Of a DNA stretch of 32,628 bases, positions 24,619-32,475 are shown piece after piece. Position numbers and translations under genes: made by a program. The notes beneath the pieces are model-generated. The model was given only the letters and a program-made list of their open reading frames with translations, had not been told where the DNA came from and ran no database searches. The stretch is from Chloroflexota bacterium (GTDB lineage: Bacteria; Chloroflexota; Dehalococcoidia; Lucifugimonadales; UBA3495), in assembly GCA_026710825.1 (NCBI GenBank), contig JAPOQH010000034.1, positions 1-32,628 of the forward strand, read 5' to 3'. Within the stretch, counting starts at the first letter, position 1. Every line of letters starts with the position of its first letter.

Positions 24619-26910
24619 TCACTCGAACACGGTGTCCGCCCTGCCCGGGACGCCCAGGTTCTGGATGCGGCGATCCTCAAAACGGGAGGTCTCAGGACCG
24701 CTGAATGGACGTTCGGCGCTGAAGCGGACCAGATACTCAGCGAAAGCGTCCTGTTCCGAGCCCGGGTATGCAAAATCGGCGGCTCCGGGATCCACCGCCT
24801 GCGGGCCGTCTATGATCCCGTTACCGTTGGTGTCCGGGAAATCAGAGTTGGGAGCATTGAACTGTCCCCGTTCTCCCACCAGGTCCACGCGCCCGGGCTG
24901 CGGCACAGGGAACGGGTAGCCGTCGCCGCCGTTGGCCAGGAAATTCAGAGTCACCATTTTGATTACACGGTCGGAGTCTCCCATCAGGACACCATCGACC
25001 ACCACTCGGTCGACGACTGTACCGTCCTCCCCGATCACCGCCAGCGAGCGGATGCGCTGGCCGATTGGCGCTTCGGGATTGAAGCTGAAACGGACTCCGC
25101 CAACCTGCGGAAAGCGCCCGTCCTGTACCTCGCCCACTCCCTCGAATCCAACGCCGTGCTCCATGACAGAGTCCAGCTGTGTCGCAGTTAGCGGAACGAT
25201 GACCAGCCCGTTGTTGAAGCGCAGAGATCCCTCTATATCGAACTGGGAGATATCACCCGCGGCCTTGCCAGTTGAAGGGTTGGCCGCTGAAGGGAGATAT
25301 TGCACCCGCGAGGGATCCGTGGAACCCGGGGGCTGCACCACCAGGCCTATGTCACCACGTATGCCTCCGCCGTTCTTGAGCGATACCTGGACCTCCGGGT
25401 CGACCTGCCGGGCCAACCACAGGTTGGCATCGGTGATGAGGTTGCCGAGGTTGCTCTCCTGGGTTCGCACGGTGTTGCGGCGTCCGTCGAGGTACACGGC
25501 AGCGCGCCCCAGGATATTGCCGTCCCGGACGGAGATCACGTCTCGAAGAGCATGGGCGACGCGTGTCACCTCCGCTATGGGGACGCCGGAGAATGCCTGG
25601 GCGCCCTGCGCATCGGTGGCGTAGGCTCCACTGAAGTAGGGGTCAACCGATGCGGGGATGATGCGACCGGAGGCGTCGAAGTCCACCACCAGCCTACCCA
25701 GGTACTTGTAGTCGCCGTCGGTATTCACCAGCAGCACGGGGACGCCACCAGGACTTTGGTAGATGAGAGGATAGGTGTCAGCGGCCGTATGGCCGGGCCG
25801 GAGTCGGTCGGTTTCGTCGGCTAACAGGGTATTGGAGCCGCCCCCGATGATGACATCCACGTTCTCCAGCCGGGACGCCAATGCCTGCTCGATGTCAAAG
25901 CGCTGCATATGACTGAGCAAGACGACCTTGTTGATGCGCTGGTCAATCAACGTGTCCACCTCACCTTGTATGATGTCCACCAAGGCATCCAGATCATTGG
26001 GGTCGCCCGGCTCGACTTTGATACCGCCCGTGTTGGTGATGGTGGCCAGCCGGGGAGTGGTCGCGCCCACGACGCCGATGCGCTCGCCATCGACGGTCAC
26101 CACGGCGCTGGCGGCTACGCTGCCGCCGATCAGCATGGCCTCCTGTCCGCCCCTGACCACCAGCGGTTCAAGATTCGCGTCGGGGGTGAACACCAAGTTG
26201 GCGGAAAGGTAGGGAAAGCGGGCGCCCGGGTATAGCTCGCCTTCTCTCGCCTCAGCGCCAATGATGGACGCGAAGGTTCCGGCGCCATGGTCGAGCTCGT
26301 GGTTGCCTACAGCCGAAGCCTGAAACCCCATGGCGTTCATGAAAGCGATGTCCCCGCGCCCGTTTCCGGGGACCCCAAGGGCTGATGCGGCGGCGTCATC
26401 TCCGGCAGCGAAATAGCGCGGGCCGGGGATGTAGTTGTCGCCGGAGCTGAGGATGATGGTGTTGTTCGGGTACTGGGAGCGAAAACCGCGAAGGATCGCG
26501 GAGAAGTTCTCGACGTTCTGCAGGGCGCCCACCGCGCTGTCCATATCAGCGGCGTGAAGGATCTGGAGAGTAAAGGCCGGATCAGCTGCATCGGGCGATT
26601 CTATCGGGCTCATCATTTCCAGGCGAGCCTCGATGCCTGACAGCCGGTCGTCCACCCCGTCAGAAAGTCGGTCAATGTCCGGGCCAAGTTGGTCAATGTG
26701 GCGTCCCGGAGCTTCCGCAGGCCCCGCGGGCGCGGGAGTGGCCCCAGATGCTGCCGAAATATCCGCCTGCAGGGCTGCGACTTCCGCCCGCAGAGCCGCC
26801 ACGTCCGCTTCAAGATGCGACACATCCGGGGCCACGTTGCCGCTGCACGAGACCAGCGACAATATGGTTATCACCATGGCAATCGTCATCCAAGACAGTT
26901 TCCGGTTCAT
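24619..26910 (-). CDS. 5'-nucleotidase/metallophosphatase family lipoprotein
   Basis: A 763-residue exported lipoprotein: signal with Cys22 (LSLVSC), a heptad coiled coil at about 32-55, and a Pro/Ala linker. A calcineurin-like metallophosphatase domain follows (about 112-420), then a 5_nucleotid_C domain (for example RTQESNLGNLITDANLW and SLKNGGGIRGD). Metal-site motifs are SGDNY (Asp158), GNHE (Asn203, His204) and LLSHMQ (His333). The usual DxH is ADMD and the usual GGHSH is GGGSNT, as I recall for a known subgroup. An EF-hand-like loop DTNGNGIIDG begins at residue 693. The start has AAGGAGG upstream. It probably cleaves phosphate from extracellular nucleotides or related esters; substrate is unproven. 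Confidence 0.9.
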   Translation of the reverse strand: MNRKLSWMTIAMVITILSLVSCSGNVAPDVSHLEADVAALRAEVAALQADISAASGATPAPAGPAEAPGRHIDQLGPDIDRLSDGVDDRLSGIEARLEMMSPIESPDAADPAFTLQILHAADMDSAVGALQNVENFSAILRGFRSQYPNNTIILSSGDNYIPGPRYFAAGDDAAASALGVPGNGRGDIAFMNAMGFQASAVGNHELDHGAGTFASIIGAEAREGELYPGARFPYLSANLVFTPDANLEPLVVRGGQEAMLIGGSVAASAVVTVDGERIGVVGATTPRLATITNTGGIKVEPGDPNDLDALVDIIQGEVDTLIDQRINKVVLLSHMQRFDIEQALASRLENVDVIIGGGSNTLLADETDRLRPGHTAADTYPLIYQSPGGVPVLLVNTDGDYKYLGRLVVDFDASGRIIPASVDPYFSGAYATDAQGAQAFSGVPIAEVTRVAHALRDVISVRDGNILGRAAVYLDGRRNTVRTQESNLGNLITDANLWLARQVDPEVQVSLKNGGGIRGDIGLVVQPPGSTDPSRVQYLPSAANPSTGKAAGDISQFDIEGSLRFNNGLVIVPLTATQLDSVMEHGVGFEGVGEVQDGRFPQVGGVRFSFNPEAPIGQRIRSLAVIGEDGTVVDRVVVDGVLMGDSDRVIKMVTLNFLANGGDGYPFPVPQPGRVDLVGERGQFNAPNSDFPDTNGNGIIDGPQAVDPGAADFAYPGSEQDAFAEYLVRFSAERPFSGPETSRFEDRRIQNLGVPGRADTVFE

Positions 26911-26988
26911 CGTCTCCTCCTTGCCGGCATATGCAGTTGTCGACGCGGGTCCACCAAGCGGCGCGGGCCGGGCAACCCAAAAGAAGAG

Positions 26989-27015
26989 GCGCTACGGCAA
27001 GACTAGCCGTAGCGC
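26989..27015 (-). terminator. rho-independent terminator
   Basis: On the minus strand GCGCTACGGC and GCCGTAGCGC form a perfect 10-bp stem around tagtctt, followed by ctcttctttt. It separates the small winged-helix-like gene (27138-27413) from the nucleotidase gene, so the latter needs its own promoter within the next 80 bases. Confidence 0.65.
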
Positions 27016-27137
27016 TTAGATAGACGTGGTTATTTCTGGGAATTACACGGATGACAATCCCAACGAGGGAGAAACTCGTCGGTCTGATAGGCTGGACCTG
27101 AGACCATCAGGAGCTATACCATCCGTCAGGAACGCTA

Positions 27138-27413
27138 CTAGCCGCCCTTTGTCGACGCTGCCAGTACTGATTCACTGAGCAGCGTCTCGCCCAACGGCGT
27201 GATCCGGAAAGTACCACCCTCACCCACAATCCACCCGTCCCGTTCCATATATTGGAGTTCCCTGGCGACGGCCTGCTGTTCGTACCATTGATAAGTCACC
27301 CTCAGCGCGCCAACTTCCAGGACCCGTTGGTCATCGCGGTTGACGATCACGCCGCGTCGGTCACAGCCAGGTTCCATCGCCTTCTTGAGCAGCCACATCG
27401 CCCGCACGTCCAC
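27138..27413 (-). CDS. small winged-helix-like hypothetical protein
   Basis: A 91-residue protein with alternating helices and a C-terminal beta pair (ARELQYMERDGWIVGEGGTF then RITPLGETLLSE), the look of a winged-helix domain. It has no catalytic motif or signal peptide. The start is GTG at 27413 with GGAGG about ten bases upstream. The protein at 31316-31603 has a similar size and pattern, so the two may be distant relatives. Small orphan winged helices often act as repressors or phage-like regulators; here nothing more can be said. A good terminator follows it. Confidence 0.6.
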   Translation of the reverse strand: MDVRAMWLLKKAMEPGCDRRGVIVNRDDQRVLEVGALRVTYQWYEQQAVARELQYMERDGWIVGEGGTFRITPLGETLLSESVLAASTKGG

Positions 27414-27840
27414 GGTCTCTACACCTCCACAATTACGTCAGATCGAACGGCGGCATACCGTACCACCGAGCGGGAACCTTCGCAACTCCGAACGCTGAGG
27501 GAGCTGGTGTCCGAACTTTTGCGATCATCGAGGCAATCCTTCGGTGATTCCTAATGCCAAAACGTGCGAGCGGGATGCCCTCGACTTGCGTAGTCCCCCA
27601 AGCAACACCAGCCGACGGGGTACCGTGTTGCCAATAACTATTGGCCCATACTAAATCCATCGAATTAGTGAACAGTTGGCAACCCGTCCGGCGTTGGGGC
27701 ACGCCCTGCGGTTGCGGTGGGTAATGGAGCCAAAAGCCTGGAATCAAGCGTTGACCAGCTCCATTGGAGCAGCAGCAACCAACGCAATAGCCCGCTCTCC
27801 TGTTCAATTCGCCAACACGATGCTGCGGTGTCATCATGCG
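27414..27840. other. gap with a 16-bp palindrome
   Basis: There is no supported gene; a 134-codon minus frame has poor codon bias and no ribosome binding site. GCCAATA-ac-TATTGGC (27630-27645) is a perfect palindrome and a nearby gttggcaac (about 27669-27677) has a related core. They could be an operator for the small winged-helix gene, but the distance is about 220 bases. Confidence 0.35.
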
Positions 27841-28209
27841 TCAGTACACGCCTGGTCGGGGTGAACCCGGAGGAGTCCTAAAGAACGGTATTAACGATGT
27901 ATAACCCGTGCCGCCGCAGGACGGGCAGCGGAAAGCTTCACCGTCAGTGGCGAAAAACCAGCCGACAGTCGCCTCGTGGCAGTGGGGACACCGACCTTCC
28001 CAACGAGAATACCCATCAGGCAGGTGTCTTACGCGAGCGAGGATCAGCGGACGGACAGTATCCCGCTGCCAACCATGCGCTTTGGGTTCTGCAGGCACCG
28101 ACGTACGACAACCTAAACATGGGTCGCCAGGTTCCCATTCCGCAGTATCCACCGGATTGCCGCAATGAGGACATGGAAAACGCCACACGGGAACGGGTAG
28201 ATCAGTCAT
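27841..28209 (-). CDS. zinc-ribbon hypothetical protein
   Basis: A 122-residue protein with two zinc-ribbon-like pairs: CPHCGNPVDTAEW...CLGC near the N-terminus and CPHCHEATVGWFF...CPSCGGTG near the C-terminus, with a basic middle region (GWQRDTVRPLILARVRHLPD). The start at 28209 is preferred because GGGAG lies upstream; the frame runs on to 28473, but that extension has no signal and odd composition. It may bind nucleic acid or a protein partner. I do not recognise the family. A pseudogene of another zinc-ribbon protein lies at 31623. Confidence 0.65.
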   Translation of the reverse strand: MTDLPVPVWRFPCPHCGNPVDTAEWEPGDPCLGCRTSVPAEPKAHGWQRDTVRPLILARVRHLPDGYSRWEGRCPHCHEATVGWFFATDGEAFRCPSCGGTGYTSLIPFFRTPPGSPRPGVY

Positions 28210-28589
28210 GCGCCGCTCTCCCTTTTGGGAGTCCTCATCCTGCGTTGCGGACCCCCGAGGGCCATGTGTCGGAATCTGCGCATTCCCCTTGGCAGCAGGT
28301 TCGCCGCGCCTGGCAGCGGCGTGCTCATACCGCCGTCGCATCGACAGACGTCTCGCAGCATCCAGACCCAACGGAAGCCGATGACCGCCCATCTTCGAAA
28401 TGCCACATCGTCTTCGCCCGCCGGAACAACTGAGCCCGAACCCATGTAATATAAGCGAGATGGTACAACACATCGCATATGACCGAGATATTTTCGTATC
28501 GTTTTGTCATATGAAAATTTGTACAATCCGGCGCGCGGACAGCACAGTGGTGTCCATCCACAGATAGCGGTGGGATCAAGGGGACGAGC
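28210..28589. other. gap with inverted repeat
   Basis: No gene. The segment 28440-28530 is AT-rich and carries the perfect inverted repeat CATATGAC (28476-28483) and GTCATATG (28506-28513), centre to centre 30 bases, about three helical turns, which suits two bound subunits or a looped site. A TACAAT hexamer (28522-28527) could be a -10 for the broken kinase gene that follows. Confidence 0.45.
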
Positions 28590-28990
28590 ATAGTCCAGCC
28601 AGATCGACGGGATCGTGAAATCGAAGCGCTGGAGAATGCCTGTCGCGGCTGAGACAAGCGAACCTGAGCATCAATGAGAGCCTGGACTTCGACGCGGCGA
28701 TGCAGGGAGTTCTGGACTCGGCCCGTTCCCTCACGCGTGCGCGATACGGCGCGATGACCCTAATAGATGACGAGGGCCAGGTGCAGGACTTCCTGTCGTC
28801 GCGGATGACCGGCGAGGAAGCGGAACAGGTGTGGATGATCCCTGAGAGGTGGCAGCTTTTCGAGCACCTGGGCAGAATCTCCGAGCCGCTGCGGATCCCA
28901 GACCTGGTGGATCAGGCCATATCAAACGTCGTGCAGTCGGCGGCTCTGCGTTTTCCTTTCAGCACGTTGCGTCGCAGCCGGCGCGAATAA
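28590..28990 (+). pseudogene. GAF-domain sensor-kinase pseudogene
   Basis: The frames match the first third of the hybrid kinase at 18070 and its relatives: DRREIEALE-type coiled coil, LSRLRQANLSINESLDFDAA, GVLDSARSLTRARYGAMTLI, QDFLSSRMTGEEAEQVW and SEPLRIPDLVD. There is a frameshift near 28634 and another near 28920; the other frame continues as SAFSFQHVASQP, matching FSFLASPLLHRD of the intact copy. The likely start codon is now ATA (28590), with AAGGGG upstream. Everything after the GAF domain is gone. Confidence 0.82.
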
Positions 28991-29781
28991 TCATCACTAG
29001 GATCATAGCCCAGAGGAGTGGCGACAGCCGACGTCGGTTGGCAGCGTTCTGTCGGAACCGCGAATCAACTGCGAAAAGGAACCACAAGGCGCCATTCTTT
29101 TCCGCGCCCTGATTGCTTATCTGTACGCGGTGTCGTGATCATCGTCAATCCTACACAGTGAGGCAGTCGGGTTGGGCGCTACGGACATGTCGTGAGTTCG
29201 CCATAATTTGGGTGGAGAGCAAATGGGAGTTGCGCCGGCGGAGCACTGTCCTGTTGACGTCCACGGACACGCCAGAGGGAAAAGCCACCAGCGAGTCCGA
29301 TCTACCGGCATTCGACCAGCGTTTGATTGATGCGATCGCCATTTCTTCTCTTTCGAATATGCCTCAGAGCCGATGTTCGCCAGATGGTCCAGGCAACGGT
29401 CCACCCTATCGTCTTGAGTTATGCCATCGTTTGTGGCCGGGCCAGCGTCCGTCGTTGAGTCGGCGAAGTCGCCACCTTCAGCGGATGATCCTGAATCTTC
29501 GAATGGTCGTCTGTAATACCCCGCGCTTCGGGCGTCAGGCATCCGCGATCGTAGTAAATCATTCATACATCCATACATAGCACATGCGCATTGATGCACC
29601 ATTCATAGAAACAAAAGATACAGTCTCCCTCGCGGCAAACGACGGTTCAGGCCGACGCCTAGCGCATCGTGTCGGGTCGGAGTCCGTCCCACTTTGGGAC
29701 GGCCGCCCTACGAGCGAAGGAACGCGACAAGCGCATTTTGTGCGACCGGTCGGGGCAAAACGCAGTCATTTGGGGTGACCC
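28991..29781. other. gap with a strong hairpin
   Basis: No confident gene. A plus frame (29113-29580) contains a short stretch, RSTVLLTSTDTPEGKATSE, that might be a relic, but it lacks a start signal. CCGTCCCA-ctt-TGGGACGG (29684-29702) is a perfect eight-bp hairpin about 80 bases before the CARDB-like gene, in a region with other short self-complementary runs. Confidence 0.4.
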
Positions 29782-30342
29782 ATGTCCGGCAAAACCACCC
29801 GTCAAGCGTCCATCATCGTCGCCGTGCTGACGGTATGCGCCGCGGTTCTGTTCATGCTCTGGCTGGCGGGCACATCCTCTCAGGCTTCGCATCTTCCAGC
29901 GTCCGTCCCGGGCGTGGAGCACGATGACATTGGAGTCGAGAAAACACCTCTGTCGAAGCACACGAGCAGTGAGCCAGCTAGGCAAACTCCCGATCTGTCT
30001 GTGATGAGTCCGCGAGTGGGGCCAGGCTCATCCGCGCCTGGCAGTCGCGTGGAGGCGATTGTTCTGGTCCATTACGATGGCAATGAGCCGGCGCCCGCCA
30101 CCACCTTGAGATTTTATCGCTCTGTCAACGCGGTGATCTCGTCGTCAGACATGGAACTGGTGTCGTACGAGGTGTCGTTCCTGCCCTTGGAAATCCGTAA
30201 GGGGTATTCCTACCGGTTCACCGCCCCTGAATCTGCCGGGACCCATTACTACGGGGCATGCGTGGATGCGGTTGCACATGAATCGACCATGGCCAACAAC
30301 TGCTCCGATGCGGCCACCTTGCAAGTGCTGGAGAGCGATTGA
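29782..30342 (+). CDS. secreted or anchored CARDB-like protein
   Basis: A 186-residue protein with one hydrophobic N-terminal helix (about 10-30, ASIIVAVLTVCAAVLFMLWL), a Ser/Pro/His-rich spacer, and one beta-sandwich domain (about 70-183). That domain begins PDLSVMSPRVGP and contains RFYRSVNAVISSSDMELVSY and THYYGACVDAV, the pattern of a CARDB (cell-adhesion-related) domain, usually an extracellular binding or spacer module. Two cysteines (C158 and C172 by count) could form a disulfide. Its start has GGGGTGA upstream. Function is unknown. Confidence 0.75.
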   Translation: MSGKTTRQASIIVAVLTVCAAVLFMLWLAGTSSQASHLPASVPGVEHDDIGVEKTPLSKHTSSEPARQTPDLSVMSPRVGPGSSAPGSRVEAIVLVHYDGNEPAPATTLRFYRSVNAVISSSDMELVSYEVSFLPLEIRKGYSYRFTAPESAGTHYYGACVDAVAHESTMANNCSDAATLQVLESD

Positions 30343-30420
30343 CAGCGGGGGACGATCGGGTAGATGGAGCCCGTCTGGCTGCGGCAGATTGGGAATTGAG
30401 AGTGAGCTCCGTCGTTAGGT

Positions 30421-30615
30421 TCAGGACCAGTTGATGCCTTCTTGCTTGGCTGCGTTGCGGAACGGTCGGATTTCGGAATGATCCATCAGCAAAGCTGGCA
30501 TCGGTGCTCCGCAAATGTCGTCTAGTTGGCGTTGACGCACACTGGAATATTCCTGCCTGATATTGGCAAAGACACTTTCCATGGGGGCGTTCGATAAAGG
30601 TATGCAGTTGAAAGG
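30421..30615 (-). pseudogene. possible IS3-like transposase scrap or small ORF
   Basis: The minus frame from after a TGA (30616-30618) to the stop at 30421-30423 reads NCIPLSNAPMESVFANIRQE in its first part. SNAPMESVF recalls the DNAPMESFF signature of IS3-family integrase cores. The rest (LLMDHSEIRPFRNAAKQEGI near the end) does not match, so only a small fragment is proposed. An ATG at 30582 would give a 53-residue product without a Shine-Dalgarno. The flanks 30343-30420 and 30616-30764 hold nothing I can name. Confidence 0.35.
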
Positions 30616-30764
30616 TCAGGAGTGATTCGGGCGGGTCGGATCTATAACTTGGTACTCGACAAAGATGGGTAACGTTGCGCGTTATTGAGTTTGACGTTAA
30701 TGGATTTCGAATGCGAACTACAGGCGGTTGACCAACGGTTGTTGAAAGACCGAGGGGATTCCAC

Positions 30765-31091
30765 GTGCAGTGTGCAATAGCCGCCATGATCCCGCGTTGC
30801 GCGGTCATCAGTATCCTGCTGGCGGCAGGCGCAGTGGGATGTGCGCAGGACACGCCGCAAGTCTCCGATGCGGGCATGGGCGTTGACGACTGCCGGAGGC
30901 TCTGGCAGCACACTTTCTGGGTGGAGAGTCGATTGGAGGCGGAGCGTCCTGCGCTCGACGAATCCTTGCACGCGGCGGTGATGCAGGTGTCGGAGCAGTA
31001 CGACGTGCCGCTACATATCTTCGACAGCTGTTGGGATTCACTGAAGGACGCAGGCTACTCGCCACGGGACCTTGAATCCTATGCGCGGTAA
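30765..31091 (+). CDS. small lipoprotein, hypothetical
   Basis: A 108-residue protein with a hydrophobic N-terminus and a lipobox AVGC (Cys26), followed by an acidic helical part (DDCRRLWQHTFWVESRLEAE). It is likely anchored to the outer face of the membrane. The start is GTG at 30765 with GAGGGG seven bases upstream; an ATG at 30786 also keeps the lipobox but has no ribosome binding site. Two further cysteines are present (DDC and DSC). The family is not recognised. Confidence 0.6.
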   Translation: MQCAIAAMIPRCAVISILLAAGAVGCAQDTPQVSDAGMGVDDCRRLWQHTFWVESRLEAERPALDESLHAAVMQVSEQYDVPLHIFDSCWDSLKDAGYSPRDLESYAR

Positions 31092-31194
31092 GTAAAGGCA
31101 AGCACGCGACGTGGGTTTATGTGTTTGGCATCAGGAGTATTGCGCGGTCGGCAATGAGGGCGGGGAACGTGGCGGTGGTTGGCGCATTCATCGT

Positions 31195-31254
31195 CCTGCC
31201 GATAGTGAGCCTGCCGATAGTGAGCCTGCCGATAGTGAACCTGCCGATAGTGAA
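31195..31254. repeat. four 15-bp tandem repeats
   Basis: CCTGCCGATAGTGAG (31195-31209) is repeated at 31210-31224, 31225-31239 and 31240-31254, the last two ending in A; a fifth partial copy (cctga) begins at 31255. It lies about 60 bases before the next gene. The length is a multiple of three, but the overlapping frame has no other support. Confidence 0.9.
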
Positions 31255-31315
31255 CCTGATCGTCGGGTGACAATCGCTGGGCGGTTTTCCCGAGCTCAGA
31301 AGAACAGGAGGTCGA

Positions 31316-31603
31316 ATGTTGAATCACGATCTGTCCGACGAGGCGCGGCTGGTGTTGCTCACCGTATTCCGTGCGCGAATTGCCACGGTGGACGGTACGC
31401 ATGGGGAGTTGATCGTCAACAGCCAGACGGTTAACCTCATGCACGAGGGAGACAAGGCCCAGACCATCAGAAGCGGGATGGACGAATTGCTGGCGCGGGA
31501 GCTGGTGGAGTTCGATGAGGAGATGCGCTACGTGCTCACCTTTCGCGGGCACACGGCGACCATTGGACTCCTGGTGAGCGAGAGGGACTGCCCTGAACCC
31601 TGA
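31316..31603 (+). CDS. small winged-helix-like hypothetical protein
   Basis: A 95-residue protein that begins after AGGAGG (31306-31311). It is helical with a C-terminal beta hairpin (MDELLARELVEFDEEMRYVL then TFRGHTATIG), as in winged-helix domains. It has no signal peptide. Its shape and length are like those of 27138-27413 on the other strand. The 15-bp repeats lie just upstream and could alter its expression. Confidence 0.6.
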   Translation: MLNHDLSDEARLVLLTVFRARIATVDGTHGELIVNSQTVNLMHEGDKAQTIRSGMDELLARELVEFDEEMRYVLTFRGHTATIGLLVSERDCPEP

Positions 31604-31622
31604 TCCCATCACCTCCGTAAAA

Positions 31623-31903
31623 TTGATCGACGCATAACGTTGCCCCGACTGCGGCGTGCTGGTCGAGAAGCAAGCGGACGACGCGCTCTAAGAGTGCGGT
31701 TCCTGTGGCAGCGAGTTGAACCACTCGCTCTACGAGTCCAACCTGTGTCCCGATCCATTAGCAAGGTCGCCGACCAGACTCGTCCCGACTGCGGTGGTCC
31801 GGTCGACGGCATCAAGGTCTACCAGTGCGACCCGTGTGACTCGCTCCATGAGCCGGGACGGCAGCCTGAGGGCTGCCGTCCTTTATCCGGGTTTCGAGTT
31901 TAG
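31623..31903 (+). pseudogene. zinc-ribbon protein gene with stop codons and frameshift
   Basis: The frame reads IDA, a TAA at 31635, then RCPDCGVLVEKQADDAL, a TAA at 31689, then ECGSCGSELNHSLYESNLCP. A frameshift near 31755 leads to SKVADQT, RPDCGGPVDGIKVYQ and CDPCDSLHEP. Tandem CPDC/CGSC-type knuckles show an original zinc-ribbon protein with at least four Cys pairs. One pair has lost a Cys (RPDC for CPDC). The two TAA codons probably replaced Tyr codons. A strong hairpin lies inside the 3' end of the frame, so the original stop is also likely lost. Confidence 0.75.
31856..31886 (+). terminator. rho-independent terminator
   Basis: GGACGGCAGCC (31856-31866) and GGCTGCCGTCC (31871-31881) form a perfect 11-bp stem around TGAG, followed by tttat. 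It most likely ended the zinc-ribbon gene. Confidence 0.7.
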
Positions 31904-32427
31904 TGTGGCAGGCTTTCGCTCGCACGGACTGCCGGTCCGATAACGAGCAGGACAGGCATCGGCCGCGCAGAGATGCTGATAGCCAAAAATATGCATCGGT
32001 GCCTGGGCTGCTTCCATTTGTCGGGTGAGGTGCGCGGCATTGAAGTCGAAGGGACCAGGATCATTGCGAGATGATGGCGCCACTCGCCGGAAAACCGGTC
32101 GGGGTACCGATTTCGGATGCTCAATTTTCTGCGGAGTGTTAACCCATGGCCGAAGTGCGTGGTCTGCGGAAGACCGGCACCAGTTGGATCCAGGCTTTGC
32201 CTGTCCCACCGGGACCGGATTGGCATCTCCCATTCCCAGGACAACACCGCCTCTCGTGTCGCATCCGAACATCCCGGCGTCATTACCAACGTGGAGAGCG
32301 ACGACAGGCTGTGCAGGGAAGCGATCACGCCCTCGCGCTCCAAGAAGCCCCGCATGGTGATATCCGACGCGGTGAGTTCCTGGTTGCAAGCGCGCACGCT
32401 GGTTGCGGCGATCAGCGCAAATTGCAT
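31900..32427 (-). CDS. uncertain hypothetical protein, perhaps broken
   Basis: The ATG at 32427 has AAGGAG eight bases upstream, and the first 65 residues (MQFALIAATSVRACNQELTA and onward) have strong GC-rich third positions, so the 5' part looks coding. After about residue 70 the composition becomes erratic and rich in Arg, His and Pro, as if out of frame; a frameshift is likely. The opposite strand has a frame (32117-32479) with CVVCGRPAPVGSRLCLSHRD, a possible zinc knuckle, so the region is ambiguous. Confidence 0.35.
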   Translation of the reverse strand: MQFALIAATSVRACNQELTASDITMRGFLEREGVIASLHSLSSLSTLVMTPGCSDATREAVLSWEWEMPIRSRWDRQSLDPTGAGLPQTTHFGHGLTLRRKLSIRNRYPDRFSGEWRHHLAMILVPSTSMPRTSPDKWKQPRHRCIFLAISISARPMPVLLVIGPAVRASESLPH

Positions 32428-32475
32428 GATCGCATCTCCTTCCCCATCGTTCTCATACGTTCAGCATAGCGGTTC

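Noticed and set aside
27433..27837. 134-codon minus frame just after the zinc-ribbon gene
   Set aside because: Third positions are not GC-biased like real genes here and there is no family resemblance.
31195..31254. CRISPR-like array
   Set aside because: Units are contiguous 15-bp repeats without spacers; no cas genes in the window.
31111..31434. Plus frame with PADSE repeats
   Set aside because: The 15-bp repeats are in frame, but the frame overlaps the better supported gene at 31316 and lacks a start signal.
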